From positions 23,892-87,891 of the forward strand of contig JBALWA010000013.1 in NCBI GenBank assembly GCA_036960305.1: 64,000 nt of DNA, in the 5' to 3' direction. Under the pieces are notes generated by a model, which saw nothing but the letters and a program-made list of their open reading frames with translations, was not told where the DNA came from and made no database searches. The position numbers were made by a program, and so were the translations under genes. This stretch comes from JBALVT01 sp036960305. GTDB lineage: Bacteria > Pseudomonadota > Gammaproteobacteria > Pseudomonadales > Halieaceae. The first letter of the stretch is position 1, and every line of letters begins with the position of its first letter. Shown piece after piece: positions 8,296 to 18,099 of this stretch.

Positions 8296-9317
8296 GACCC
8301 CCCCCCAACATGTTCATCACGAGTCCCGACTACCCGGGGCATCACCTGCTCAGCAAATGTCTGCATATAGGGAATGGGCTCCGGCATACCGAAGGGGCAG
8401 ACAAAACCGTCCAGACCTTTGCTTGCCAGCGCTCGAAAACGAGTCACGGCCTCCTCGGGCGGGCAGGCCACCGCCACGGCATTGAAGATGCGGTCCGTCA
8501 ACAGATCACTGTGGTCGGACTGATTGCTGCCGTGTTCGGCGTACTTGTATTCGGCCTTGAACCGGGCCAGGTCTTCATACAGCGCACCGTCCAGATACTC
8601 AGCGGGCACTGTTTTGAACACGGTTCCAGCTGCGACAGAGGTATAGCCTCTAAGTTCCCGCTGCGCCACTTCGCGGTCCGCATGCACCGAGGTGCCAATG
8701 CGCATATAGAGCTTTAGGTCGGACAGCTTGCGGCCCACCGATTCAGCTCCGATACGAATATTGTCCAGGGCGTAATCCACCAACCGCGGCTGCGCTCCGA
8801 CCTGGAACAGGACGCCGTCCCCTATTCGGCCGGCCATCTGCAGGGATTTTGGCCCGGAGCTGGCCACGATCAGGGGGACCTCACAATTCGACCAGGGCAT
8901 CTGGATTTCACTGCCCTCATAACTGACCTTCTCGCCCCGCAGCAGCGCCTTGATAACTTTTAACTTTTCCTCGAACACCGCCAACCGTTCCGGCTTCATA
9001 CCGAGATTGTAGACCGCACTCTCACCCACTCCGATGCCACAGATAGCACGACCGCCGGACAATTCATCCAATGTCGCCCAGCTATTGGCGAGTACTGCGG
9101 GGTGCCGGGTACCGGTGAGTGTGACTCCGGTGGCCAGTTGCAGCGTACTGGTGCGAGTGGCAAGAACCGTCAATACGCTGTAGGCATCGCGCATTATCGA
9201 GTGCGAATCCGCCACCCACATGCCGCCAAAACCCAGTTCTTCGGCGGCGCAGCCCATCTCGACAGCGTCTGCCAGGGGGCGGTTGGGTAAACACCCAACG
9301 TGAAAGGACAAACTCAT
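8292..9317 (-). CDS. LLM-class flavin-dependent oxidoreductase
   Basis: This 341-residue protein starts at the ATG at 9317 (MSLSFHVGCLP), with GAGG about 7 nt upstream; an open frame continues further 5' without a ribosome site. It shows bacterial luciferase/F420-oxidoreductase hallmarks: GCAAEELGFGGMWVADSH near residue 28, RTSTLQLATGVT, TRHPAVLANSWATLDELSGGRAICGIGVGE, and a C-terminal PPEEAVTRFRALASKGLDGF. Members are FMN- or F420-dependent monooxygenases or dehydrogenases. It is the first gene of the operon with the SBP-like protein and the molybdenum hydroxylase, which implies sequential oxidation of one substrate. Cofactor and substrate are unknown. Confidence 0.85.
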   Translation of the reverse strand: MSLSFHVGCLPNRPLADAVEMGCAAEELGFGGMWVADSHSIMRDAYSVLTVLATRTSTLQLATGVTLTGTRHPAVLANSWATLDELSGGRAICGIGVGESAVYNLGMKPERLAVFEEKLKVIKALLRGEKVSYEGSEIQMPWSNCEVPLIVASSGPKSLQMAGRIGDGVLFQVGAQPRLVDYALDNIRIGAESVGRKLSDLKLYMRIGTSVHADREVAQRELRGYTSVAAGTVFKTVPAEYLDGALYEDLARFKAEYKYAEHGSNQSDHSDLLTDRIFNAVAVACPPEEAVTRFRALASKGLDGFVCPFGMPEPIPYMQTFAEQVMPRVVGTRDEHVGGGS

Positions 9318-9477
9318 CTGAAACCTCGACTGGTGATTGCGTGAAGTTACGAGTGATAACAGTAGGTGCATATACCCCGCCACGTCTTGCCCCTGAGAGC
9401 AGAACATTTTGACTGAGAAGGCTACCCCGATTCTCATGTCGCATCCGGCCGCGGTGGTTATGCTGTAGGACAGGCGA

Positions 9478-9483
9478 TATACT
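9478..9483 (+). promoter_or_regulatory. Candidate -10 element for the LuxR gene
   Basis: TATACT lies in the divergent gap between the LLM operon and the luxR-type gene. The matching -35 is weak, so this is tentative. Confidence 0.25.
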
Positions 9484-9561
9484 GTGACTGGGCCGAAAAT
9501 CAGGTGAGCTAAAAATATCGTCAATAGCGGCCCATCACACCCACAGGAATGAGCCACGAAT

Positions 9562-10275
9562 ATGAGCGCTATCGAGTCATTCAGTTTTCCCAGCGACTTC
9601 CAACAGGAAAGCTTGAAACTGATCGATAGCTTAATGGCGCTCAAGTCCTCTGCTTTCTATCTGGTCGATCCCAATATGAGGCACAAGGGGGTAGTGACTC
9701 ACAACCTGGCCAAAGAGGACGACAAGTTATACCAGAATCACTATATGCACATGGATCCGCTGAACCCCAATCTGCACGAAAAAAGCCGCGAAACCGTGGT
9801 CCACATGGACTCCATCATGAGTCCTAACTTCATCAAGCAATCAGCCTATTACCAGGATTTCCTCAAGCCCCTGAATTATCGTTATGTGACCGATATTTTC
9901 TTTCGTGCCGAGGGTAAAATCATTGCGGTGATTACGCTCTTGAGAGATCAATCCCAGGGTGAATTTACGGACGATGAACTGTCTCTACTGAGAAAACAGC
10001 AGCCGTTCCTGGAATACACGCTAAACACGGTTTATATGCCGAAGCGTATTACCGAGCGGGCGACCATTGAGGAACGTTATCAACTCACGGACCGGGAGCT
10101 GGATGTACTGGAGCTGGTGATCTCGGGTGCAAGCAACAAGGGAATCGCCAATGAGCTGGCATTGGGCGTTGCCACCATAAAAACACATCTACAACACATT
10201 TATCTTAAGGCAGGTGTTGTCTCTCGCACCGAACTGCTGTCACAGGTTATTTCTGACTTAAAGCTTGTTGGCTAA
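9562..10275 (+). CDS. LuxR-family transcriptional regulator
   Basis: This 237-residue protein has a C-terminal LuxR helix-turn-helix at about residues 172-232 (LTDRELDVLELVISGASNKGIANELALG, then VATIKTHLQHIYLKAG). Its N-terminal 150 residues look like a PAS/GAF-type sensor. No aspartate-receiver domain is visible. It is divergent from the LLM/hydroxylase operon and upstream of the SDR-TonB-MFS-nitrilase genes, so it could control either side. The N-terminus does not show the full set of conserved acyl-homoserine-lactone residues, so a catabolic ligand is at least as likely as quorum sensing. Confidence 0.8.
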   Translation: MSAIESFSFPSDFQQESLKLIDSLMALKSSAFYLVDPNMRHKGVVTHNLAKEDDKLYQNHYMHMDPLNPNLHEKSRETVVHMDSIMSPNFIKQSAYYQDFLKPLNYRYVTDIFFRAEGKIIAVITLLRDQSQGEFTDDELSLLRKQQPFLEYTLNTVYMPKRITERATIEERYQLTDRELDVLELVISGASNKGIANELALGVATIKTHLQHIYLKAGVVSRTELLSQVISDLKLVG

Positions 10276-10466
10276 CGGGTGCGCACCTGAAAGGCCGCAA
10301 CCACTGCCCCCGGGTACGCATCGGCTAAAATCTACCGGCAATATTTTTCCATCTATCATTCCTTTGGTGGATACCTCGCATTTTTACATTGTTCTAGGCT
10401 TCGAGCTCAGGGTAAGCGTTCGCCCCGAAGTACCAACGCTGCCCGACCCCGGAACGGAAGATAATA

Positions 10467-11285
10467 ATGAAAATTGACCTCAGTGGAAAAACAGCCCTTG
10501 TAACCGGCGCAGCGAGTGGCATTGGTGAGTCCGTGGCCAGGACCCTGGCCGCAGCCGGTGCCAGTGTGATTGTTACTGACTTGGAAGCACAGGCGCCCAG
10601 GGCGACTGATGTGGTAGCTGATATTGTCCGCAACGGCGACAGTGCAGAGTTCAAGGTGCTGGACATCAGTAATGAACAGCATTGGATAGCCGTCATGGCG
10701 CACGTTCAGAGCCAGTACAGTGGCCTGGACATCCTGGTTAACAATGCCGGTGTGGTATTGGTTAAGCCGATTGTAGAGACCACCCTGGACGAACTGCGCT
10801 GGATATCAAGAGTCAATATCGAGGGTGTCTTTCTCGGCGTCAAACACGCGCTACCCCTGATGAAATTACGCGGGCAGTCCAATCCAGCGGGTGCCTCAAT
10901 CATCAATTTTTCATCGGCGATGGGGATTAAGGGCTACCCATTCGGCTCGCTGTACAGCATGACCAAGGGGGCCATCCGAGCATTCACCAAATCGATTGCC
11001 CTGGAATTCGCCCAGTTGCAGTACAACATCCGGGTTAACTCAGTGCATCCCGGCTTGGTTGATACAGCAATGGTGGCGCATGAGTCAGAGAAGCTTTCTG
11101 AACTGGGGGCCATGGGCACCTCGACTCCCGAGGAGATGCGGCAAGCCTTCCAGGACCTGAACCCACTGGGCCGGCTTGGAACCCCGCAGGAACTGGCAAA
11201 TGCGGTGTTGTTCCTGGCATCAGACCTCAGTTCCTTTGTCACCGGCTCAGAAATGACCGTCGATGGCGGCGAGACAGCCCAATAG
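10467..11285 (+). CDS. Short-chain dehydrogenase/reductase (SDR)
   Basis: This 272-residue classical SDR has TGAASGIG near residue 13 (NAD(P) binding), NNAG near 92, the catalytic serine in NFSSAMG, and YSMTK (catalytic Tyr and Lys) near 167. It ends with the typical VTGSEMTVDGG. The aspartate at the end of beta-2 (VTDLE) favours NAD+ over NADP+. It would oxidise an alcohol or reduce a ketone in the cytosol. GGAAG precedes the ATG. It lies 103 nt before a TonB-receptor gene and probably belongs to the same catabolic set. Substrate unknown. Confidence 0.9.
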   Translation: MKIDLSGKTALVTGAASGIGESVARTLAAAGASVIVTDLEAQAPRATDVVADIVRNGDSAEFKVLDISNEQHWIAVMAHVQSQYSGLDILVNNAGVVLVKPIVETTLDELRWISRVNIEGVFLGVKHALPLMKLRGQSNPAGASIINFSSAMGIKGYPFGSLYSMTKGAIRAFTKSIALEFAQLQYNIRVNSVHPGLVDTAMVAHESEKLSELGAMGTSTPEEMRQAFQDLNPLGRLGTPQELANAVLFLASDLSSFVTGSEMTVDGGETAQ

Positions 11286-11388
11286 GATTGCGATTAAATT
11301 CCTGACTCATCCTTTTGGTTGATAGAAGCGAGCGTCGGGGCCTAAGTAACATACCTTGAATCATAAAAGTTAGTTTTGGGAGAAAATC

Positions 11389-13626
11389 ATGAAAATCGAT
11401 ACACTGAAACTTCAATCTCGCTCCGGCTTGAAACTGTTGGCGAAAACCCTGCCGGTTTCGACCTTGCTGCTGTCTACCCTGGCCCACTCGGCGGTGCTGG
11501 AAGAGGTCATCGTCACCGCGCAAAAACGTGAGCAAAATCTGCAGGACGTGGGCGTATCTGTCACTGCGTTTTCCGGCGAGCAGATCCGAAAATTTGGTTT
11601 CACCAACTCCGTCGATGTCATCGCGCAGACGCCCAATCTGAGTTTCGGTACCCCAACGGCAGAAGGTAACAATGCCTCCCTGACCCTTCGCGGGGTCGGC
11701 CTGTCAGATTTCAATGACAATAACGAGGGGCCGGTGGCGGTCTACGTGGACGAGGTCTATGTCAGCGCACTGTCCGGAGTTACGTTCCAGCTGTTTGACC
11801 TGGAACGGGTCGAAGTGCTGCGTGGCCCCCAGGGCACCCTCTACGGCCGCAACACGACCGGGGGCCTGGCACATTTCGTGAGCGCCAAACCCGGCAAAGA
11901 GACGGAGGGATATATAGAGCTAACCGCAGCTGAAAACAACCAGTTCAAGGTCGAGGGCGCGATAGGTGGCTCCCTGACCGACAACATGCAGGCTCGCCTC
12001 TCTTTTGGTCACAATGAACATGACGGCTACGTAGAGAACCGCGGACCCGGTTCCAACGACGCGAACAATACTGACAACAATACACTCCGGCTCCAGTTGG
12101 CGATTCAACCGAGCGACACATTCAACATTTTGCTGAATGCTCACGGCTCCAAAAATGATGCCGATATGGGGGCCTGGCAACACGAGTCCACGTACTCGCC
12201 CGACGGTGGCATCACCTCTCTGCCACTACCCGCGGACGTGAACTTCTGGGACAGCTGCCCGGGATGTGATGCCTTTGGCTATGTCGATAACGATGGTGAC
12301 CCCTGGGCTGGTGCCTACGACCGCGACGGTGTGCTGGAGATTGAAAATTCGGGCGGATCGGCAAACCTGGATTGGGAAATCGGTGATATGACGTTCACCT
12401 CGATCACCGCCTATGAAAACTTCCAGCGCTTCTATGAAGAGGACACCGACATGTCCCCTTTCCCTGTCATCCACAACACTTACGGCGCCGACGCCGATCA
12501 GTTTACCCAGGAGTTTCGCCTCGCCGGAGAGTCTGAACGCCTGCATTGGGTCACCGGCTTTTTCTACTATGATCACGAAGTCGACGGCAGCTTTGAAATC
12601 GATGCCAGCGGCATCGATTTTATTATTGGTAATGCCAACTACACGCAGGAGACGGAATCCTGGTCCCTGTTCGGCCAGGCTGAATACAGCCTGTCGGATA
12701 GCTGGACCCTGATCGGTGGCCTGCGCTACACCGATGAAGAGCGGGAACTCGACTACCTGAGCCTGGAGCTAAATGGACTTCTGCCTCCCGACCAGAACAC
12801 GATGTACGATTACAACGAGACCATCAAGTCCGACAATGTCACCGGCAAGGTGGAGCTCGACTGGCATGTAAGCGACGATACTTTGCTCTATGGCTCTATC
12901 TCTCTGGGCACCAAGTCCGCAGGCTTCAACACCGGCCTGCTGGATGAGACAGGCCTCTTTGGTATGACCAACGCGGCCGATGTACCCTATGATGAAGAAG
13001 AACTCACCAGCTATGAGATCGGTATTAAGAGCGAGCTGTTTGGCGGCACTTCCCGTTTCAACGCGTCGGTTTTCTACTATGACTACACCGACTTTCAGGC
13101 CTTCGCCTTTGTTGACCTGAACCAGGTTATTTTTAATACCGACGCGACCATCACCGGAATGGAACTGGAGTTTGTAACCCATCCCATCGAGGGCCTGGAG
13201 ATTTTACTGGGCGCAGGATTCCTGGATGCGGAAGCCAAGGACATTCCCCTGAACGACGGCTCCGGTATTACCCGGGATCGGGATATGACCCTGGCACCGG
13301 ATTTTTCGCTGAACGGTTTGATCAGGTACCAGTTTCCACTGTTCGCCGGATCCCTGGCCTTACAAACTGATTTCACCTACCAGGATGACACCTACTTTGA
13401 TATCCAGAACCACCCCATATCAAGCCAGGATGCCTACGATGTGTGGAACGCCAGGGTTTCCTATTACGGTGCAAACGAGAACTGGTCACTTACCGCGTTC
13501 GTGAACAACCTGACTGAAGAGGAGTACAAGGCCTATTCCTTCGATGTCACCAACCTGTTTGGTTTCAACCAGGTAACCTATGGTCGTCCTCGCTGGGCGG
13601 GTGTTACTTTCAATTACAACTGGTAG
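11389..13626 (+). CDS. TonB-dependent outer membrane receptor
   Basis: This 745-residue protein has a signal peptide (to about residue 33), a TonB-box-like segment LEEVIVTAQKREQNLQDVGVSVTAF, a plug domain with VEVLRGPQGTLYGRNTTGG (near residue 145) and a beta-barrel ending in an aromatic residue (FNYNW). This type, common in marine gammaproteobacteria and sphingomonads, takes up organic substrates rather than only siderophores. GGGAGAA precedes the ATG. It lies between the SDR and MFS genes, so it may import the substrate they act on. A candidate terminator follows at 13692. Confidence 0.93.
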   Translation: MKIDTLKLQSRSGLKLLAKTLPVSTLLLSTLAHSAVLEEVIVTAQKREQNLQDVGVSVTAFSGEQIRKFGFTNSVDVIAQTPNLSFGTPTAEGNNASLTLRGVGLSDFNDNNEGPVAVYVDEVYVSALSGVTFQLFDLERVEVLRGPQGTLYGRNTTGGLAHFVSAKPGKETEGYIELTAAENNQFKVEGAIGGSLTDNMQARLSFGHNEHDGYVENRGPGSNDANNTDNNTLRLQLAIQPSDTFNILLNAHGSKNDADMGAWQHESTYSPDGGITSLPLPADVNFWDSCPGCDAFGYVDNDGDPWAGAYDRDGVLEIENSGGSANLDWEIGDMTFTSITAYENFQRFYEEDTDMSPFPVIHNTYGADADQFTQEFRLAGESERLHWVTGFFYYDHEVDGSFEIDASGIDFIIGNANYTQETESWSLFGQAEYSLSDSWTLIGGLRYTDEERELDYLSLELNGLLPPDQNTMYDYNETIKSDNVTGKVELDWHVSDDTLLYGSISLGTKSAGFNTGLLDETGLFGMTNAADVPYDEEELTSYEIGIKSELFGGTSRFNASVFYYDYTDFQAFAFVDLNQVIFNTDATITGMELEFVTHPIEGLEILLGAGFLDAEAKDIPLNDGSGITRDRDMTLAPDFSLNGLIRYQFPLFAGSLALQTDFTYQDDTYFDIQNHPISSQDAYDVWNARVSYYGANENWSLTAFVNNLTEEEYKAYSFDVTNLFGFNQVTYGRPRWAGVTFNYNW

Positions 13627-13691
13627 CGATCGTACGCCATCAACATCGGGTTGGTGGAAGTAGCCGGTCCCGCCGGACATTGTCTCCATTT

Positions 13692-13721
13692 GGCCGCCGG
13701 TAATCCCGGTGGTCCTTTTTC
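13692..13721 (+). terminator. Candidate rho-independent terminator after the TonB receptor gene
   Basis: A GC-rich hairpin (GGCCGCCGG pairing with CCGGTGGTCC, one bulge and one wobble, short AAT loop) is followed by TTTTT. It lies 38 nt before the next gene's GTG start, so read-through or a new promoter would be needed for MFS expression. Confidence 0.5.
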
Positions 13722-13758
13722 TGCTACGATCATATTACTACTGACATGAGCCATCGAA

Positions 13759-14940
13759 GTGAGAACATTTGATCACAAGCTGTCCACCACCTTCCTGATC
13801 TCCGCAGTTTATCCCCTGGGGCCCGCGGCAATCATCCTCATGCCCATGCTGGTCGGCGGGGTGATCGATGATTTTGGCTTTAGCGAACAGCAGGCGGGTT
13901 ATATCGCCTCCCTCGAAGGCACAGGGTTGATGGTATCTTTGCTGCTAGCAGCACTGTGGGTCCGAAAAATTTCATGGACGACCATGTTGTGCCTCGGGTT
14001 TGCCGCCACTGCTGCACTCAACATCCTCAGTGCCAACCTCGACGAATTTATCCCCCTGCTGATTACCCGCTTTTTCGCGGGAATGGCCGCTGGCTCCATC
14101 TTTGCTATTGCTGTCGCTGCACTGGGTGATAACAGGCAGCCGGATCGGGCCTTTGGCATTGCCCAGATCCTGCAGGGTGCGATGATGTTTCTGGCCTTTG
14201 CGGGCGCGCCCTTTGTTTTACAGCATTGGACGGTAGGCGGCTTGTACTACATGCTGGCATCGGCGTCAGTGTTGATGATGCTGACCCTGTGGCACTACCC
14301 CTCTGCCGGGGTCGAAAGAACCGCGGATGACGCCAACAGTCGCGATGGTGAAAGTTATACCAGTCTGATATGGATTGGCCTTATCGCCAGTTTCCTCTTT
14401 TTTGCCAATATATTCGGCTTCTGGACCTATATCGAGCGTATAGGCCAGTCGGCCGGCCTGGCAACAGAGACCATCGGTTGGGCACTTGGCCTGTCACAGT
14501 TCGCCGCCATAGGCGGAGCTGGCATAGCAGCGATCGCCGGTGATCGCTATGGACGAACCATTCCACTACTGGTGTCCCTGGTGGGCCTGACAAGCACGCT
14601 GTGGCTGCTGGCGGGCCAGTTCACTTCAATCACGTTCTACCTGGGAGCCGGGCTGTTTCAGGCGCTATTCGTGCTGGCCAATTCCTATCAGCTGGGCGTG
14701 ATGGCCAAGATAGACATCAAGGGCCGCTTCCTGGTGCTGGTTACCGGGTTTCAGGTTCTGGGCGCCGCACTCGGCCCCGCCATTGCCGCATCGTTGATCG
14801 ACAACGGTGACTACAGTCGGATCAACATGGTAGCGGCGCTGTCTTGCACCGCTGGCATACTGATGTTCCTGTTCATTATCTATCGCTCCCGTCACATCAG
14901 TGGCGCCCTCGAAACAAATAACGCAGGGCTTACGACATGA
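13759..14940 (+). CDS. MFS transporter
   Basis: This 393-residue protein has about 12 transmembrane segments. Major facilitator features include DDFGFSEQQAGYIASLEGTG after the first helix and ITRFFAGMAAGSIFAIAVAALGD around helix 4. The GTG at 13759 is used as the start. The 3' end overlaps the nitrilase gene as ATGA, so the two are coupled. It probably moves the substrate or product of the nitrilase-family enzyme across the inner membrane. Direction and substrate cannot be read from the sequence. Confidence 0.85.
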   Translation: MRTFDHKLSTTFLISAVYPLGPAAIILMPMLVGGVIDDFGFSEQQAGYIASLEGTGLMVSLLLAALWVRKISWTTMLCLGFAATAALNILSANLDEFIPLLITRFFAGMAAGSIFAIAVAALGDNRQPDRAFGIAQILQGAMMFLAFAGAPFVLQHWTVGGLYYMLASASVLMMLTLWHYPSAGVERTADDANSRDGESYTSLIWIGLIASFLFFANIFGFWTYIERIGQSAGLATETIGWALGLSQFAAIGGAGIAAIAGDRYGRTIPLLVSLVGLTSTLWLLAGQFTSITFYLGAGLFQALFVLANSYQLGVMAKIDIKGRFLVLVTGFQVLGAALGPAIAASLIDNGDYSRINMVAALSCTAGILMFLFIIYRSRHISGALETNNAGLTT

Positions 14941-16136
14941 CCAATGCAGCAGAAAAAAGCGCCAAACCCATCGCGCCCTATATGGCACTGGGCCTGTCCA
15001 CCGTAGCTTACTGCATAGCGAAAAGAGCGCATATCAAGCACAATCTCGAGACCATCGAGGACGTTATTCACGCCGCGGTCTCCATGACCAATATCAATAT
15101 GCCCGTGAAGATAATTTCCCTGGCAGAGGGTGCCCTGACCGGTTTTACCGACGAGATTTTCGACCTGCCCCATAAACTGGCCGCCGATGAACTGTTCATT
15201 GATGTGCCTGGAGAAGAGACCGAGTTCCTGGGCCGCCTGGCGAAGATGTATAACACCTATATCATCGTGCAGTGCAAAGCGCGCTGGCCCGAGATAATGG
15301 ATGATCGATTCTTCAACACGCTCTTTGTCATTGCACCCAATGGTGAAGTCGTACACAAAGCAGCCAAGAACCACATCTGGTGTCGCGAACGATCCTGTAC
15401 ACCCCACGATATCTACGACCGCTGGGTGGAGCACTTCGGTACCGGGATAGATGCTTTCTACCCAGTATTAAAGACTGATGATATCGGCAACATCGGTACC
15501 ATTTGCTGTTCTGACGGGGAATATCCCGAGGCGGTCCGAGCGCTGGCATTTAATGGCGCAGAGGTGGTTTATCGTCCATCGGAAGCCGTACCAATGACCA
15601 ACTGCGGCGAACCGGGCGGCAGCTGGATGGTGCAGAACCGCGGGCATGCCGAGTTTAACAGCCTGTATATGTTGTGCCCTAATATCGGGCCAGTCTATCT
15701 CTCCGCTTCCTCAAAGCACCCGGTGGATATATCCGGCGGCAACAGCCACATAGTCGGCTACCGTGGAGAAGTGTTAAGCCATTCAGTCCAGGGCAACAAT
15801 AGCGTGGTCTCGGCCATTATCGACATCGAAGCGCTGCGCCAGTATCGCGCCATGAACCTGAACAGTAACTGGTTGAAAGATTTGCGTACCGAACTGTTCC
15901 AGGAGATGTATGACAAGCCGATTCACCCCAAGAACCTGTGGCTGGATCAGGAACCTCTGCACCATAACGAGGTGGACAAGGTTTATCGGCAGAATATTGA
16001 ATCGCTCTACGAACGCGGCACCTGGACGCGCCCGCACACCCAACACGAGGGCGCCAAACTCATGCCAGAAGGCGATCCGGGCATGAGCGCAGAACAATGG
16101 TCAGAAGTAAAAAAAATGTGGAGCGACTGGGATTAA
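14937..16136 (+). CDS. Nitrilase-superfamily carbon-nitrogen hydrolase
   Basis: This 399-residue protein carries the Glu-Lys-Cys triad: E64 (SLAEGALTG), a lysine in VHKAAKNHIW (K141 or K144) and C191 in CCSDGEYPE, which matches the family's CxDxx[FY]PE. These enzymes hydrolyse nitriles, amides or carbamoyl groups through a thioester. It is longer than typical amidases (about 280-330) because of a C-terminal extension after residue 320 (RQNIESLYERGTWTRP). It is coupled to the upstream MFS gene and followed after 1 nt by the FG-GAP/cytochrome gene. A formamidase/aliphatic amidase-like role is plausible; a true nitrilase is less certain. Confidence 0.85.
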   Translation: MTNAAEKSAKPIAPYMALGLSTVAYCIAKRAHIKHNLETIEDVIHAAVSMTNINMPVKIISLAEGALTGFTDEIFDLPHKLAADELFIDVPGEETEFLGRLAKMYNTYIIVQCKARWPEIMDDRFFNTLFVIAPNGEVVHKAAKNHIWCRERSCTPHDIYDRWVEHFGTGIDAFYPVLKTDDIGNIGTICCSDGEYPEAVRALAFNGAEVVYRPSEAVPMTNCGEPGGSWMVQNRGHAEFNSLYMLCPNIGPVYLSASSKHPVDISGGNSHIVGYRGEVLSHSVQGNNSVVSAIIDIEALRQYRAMNLNSNWLKDLRTELFQEMYDKPIHPKNLWLDQEPLHHNEVDKVYRQNIESLYERGTWTRPHTQHEGAKLMPEGDPGMSAEQWSEVKKMWSDWD

Positions 16137-16137
16137 C

Positions 16138-17904
16138 ATGACTACGCATAAAAGAAATGCCACGGCGCTGCTGCGTCAGGCAACAATCACGCTGGCAACA
16201 CTTACTGCCAGCTTTGCCCTGGCGGGCGACGCGGAGCCTGAGAGAGAACTGAGCGCAATGGAGTTGGTGGACCGTCACTGCACCCGCTGCCACCTGGCGC
16301 CAAATCCTGAGGACCTCTCCAAAGAATACTGGTCCTATGCGTTGCACTATATGGGCAACTACGTTGGCATGAAGGGCGATGAGTTTGAAGATCTCACCGT
16401 CTCGCCTGTACCACCGGACTGGGAACCCCAGAAGGATTACACCAAGCGCTATATCCTGAGTGACAAACTGGGATATATGCGGGATTTATACCCCTTCAAG
16501 CCCTATATTCCCGCGGAACCGGAGATGAGCAAAGCGGAATTCGTGCGCATGAGGGAGTATTTTGTCGACAACGCGCGGTCCTGGCCCGATATGGAAATCA
16601 AGCGACCCAAGGCACCACTTGTCAAAGGGTTTACCCCCGTCGTCCCGAAACTGGACCTGGAGCCCAACGCCCTGGTGCTGTCGACGCAGGTGGATGAAGC
16701 ACGCCGCCGCCTGTATGTAGGGCGTTCCGTGATCGACGACTGGGTGGGCGGTGGTGGCCGTCGTAAAGGCTACGATAAATGGGATGATATCGTCGTACTG
16801 GACCTGGATTCGGGCAAGCGGATTGGCCACACCAATGTCGAATCGGACCCTATCCATATGACGCTGACTGAAACCGGCGTGCGGGTATTGACCCACGGCC
16901 GTTTCCCTATGACCAAGGTCGGTATCGCGGCATTGACTGATTGGGAGTTTGAAGGTGAAGAGCCGCAGGGCCGCATGTTGGTGAACGGCAAACAGCGGTT
17001 TGTGCAGCACTCAAGCTTCGACATGAATGGCGATGGTCTGGAAGATATTGTTGCCAACGCCTTCGGCGATGGCATTTTTGGCGACGCAAACAGTGAATTG
17101 ACCATATTCTGGCAGACACCCCAGTACAGCAAACTGTGGCAGGATGCACCGGGGGAAATCCCACCCGGTCTGTTGCCCGGTGCACTGCGCGAGACCATTG
17201 TCAGCGCACAATCCGGTTTGATCAGCAGCGCCATCGCCGATTTCAATAACGATGGCAAACCGGACATTGCTGCGCTCGCTGCCCAGGGCAGGCAGGAGTT
17301 GATGGTTTTTATCAATAACGGGGACGAGACCTTCACCCGTCACCTGATCGACGAAAACAGGCCCTCCTTTGGTGGTAACAATGTAAAGGCGGCTGATTTC
17401 GACGGTGACGGCAATGTCGACCTGGCGGTAATAAACGGCGACAACGTGGCCGGCAATCACGTGGGCCCCATCGTGCCCGCACCCAGACCGCAACATTCCG
17501 TGCGGGTATTCAAGAATAACGGCAAGCTTAACTTTACCAAGGAATTCCACTATCCCATGCACGGGGGCATACGCTCGGTGATACATGATTTCGACAGCGA
17601 CGGCGATCTGGACATGGCGGTGATTTCCCTGTTCCCCCAGTGGAGCGAGGAGGAGCCCGAGAGCTTTGTGTATCTGGAGAACCTGGGTGATTTCAAATTT
17701 TCACCCCAGTCGTTTTCAAGCGACTACTTTAGCGTCTGGTCCTCTATCGAGGCCGCGGATGTAAATGGTGATAACAAGGTCGATATTGTTCTTGGGCTGG
17801 GAAACTTCCCCGAGCTGGTCCCGGCAGACTGGCTAACCCGAGATATCATGAAGGGACGGGGTGGTAATGCTGAGAGCGTAATCTTCCTGCTAAACAATTA
17901 TTGA
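16138..17904 (+). CDS. Secreted FG-GAP/VCBS-repeat protein with one CxxCH haem-binding motif
   Basis: This 588-residue protein has a signal peptide (cleavage near residue 30, ALAGDAEP) and a single cytochrome c motif, C48-T-R-C51-H52, within DRHCTRCHLAPNPEDL. A repeat region of FG-GAP calcium-binding loops follows: DMNGDGLEDIV, DFNNDGKPDIAAL, DFDGDGNVDLAVI, DFDSDGDLDMAVIS and DVNGDNKVDIVLG. It is likely a periplasmic or exported beta-propeller carrying c-type haem, perhaps electron-transferring. The start lies 1 nt after the nitrilase stop, so the two are co-transcribed. I know no defined function for this architecture. The methionine serving as sixth ligand is not obvious. Confidence 0.8.
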   Translation: MTTHKRNATALLRQATITLATLTASFALAGDAEPERELSAMELVDRHCTRCHLAPNPEDLSKEYWSYALHYMGNYVGMKGDEFEDLTVSPVPPDWEPQKDYTKRYILSDKLGYMRDLYPFKPYIPAEPEMSKAEFVRMREYFVDNARSWPDMEIKRPKAPLVKGFTPVVPKLDLEPNALVLSTQVDEARRRLYVGRSVIDDWVGGGGRRKGYDKWDDIVVLDLDSGKRIGHTNVESDPIHMTLTETGVRVLTHGRFPMTKVGIAALTDWEFEGEEPQGRMLVNGKQRFVQHSSFDMNGDGLEDIVANAFGDGIFGDANSELTIFWQTPQYSKLWQDAPGEIPPGLLPGALRETIVSAQSGLISSAIADFNNDGKPDIAALAAQGRQELMVFINNGDETFTRHLIDENRPSFGGNNVKAADFDGDGNVDLAVINGDNVAGNHVGPIVPAPRPQHSVRVFKNNGKLNFTKEFHYPMHGGIRSVIHDFDSDGDLDMAVISLFPQWSEEEPESFVYLENLGDFKFSPQSFSSDYFSVWSSIEAADVNGDNKVDIVLGLGNFPELVPADWLTRDIMKGRGGNAESVIFLLNNY

Positions 17905-18099
17905 GCACAGCAGCAAACGGCGTATGCCCCGTCAATGCCCTGGGATACCTGCCTGAAGCGAAGCCCTAGTCTGTGCTCGCCCCGTACCCACTTCCTGCAA
18001 AACGCACTTTGAGTCAACGCGTACCTCCCTGCTGAACAAGACATACGCGGCGACAGGGTTTAACGTTGCTGTCAGAGAAAATAGTGGCGGAGACTTGAA

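Noticed and set aside
16116..16134. TGGAGCGACTGG resembling the hairpin loop of 35922-35946
   Set aside because: It is coding sequence for WSDWD at the end of the nitrilase gene, without flanking complementary arms.
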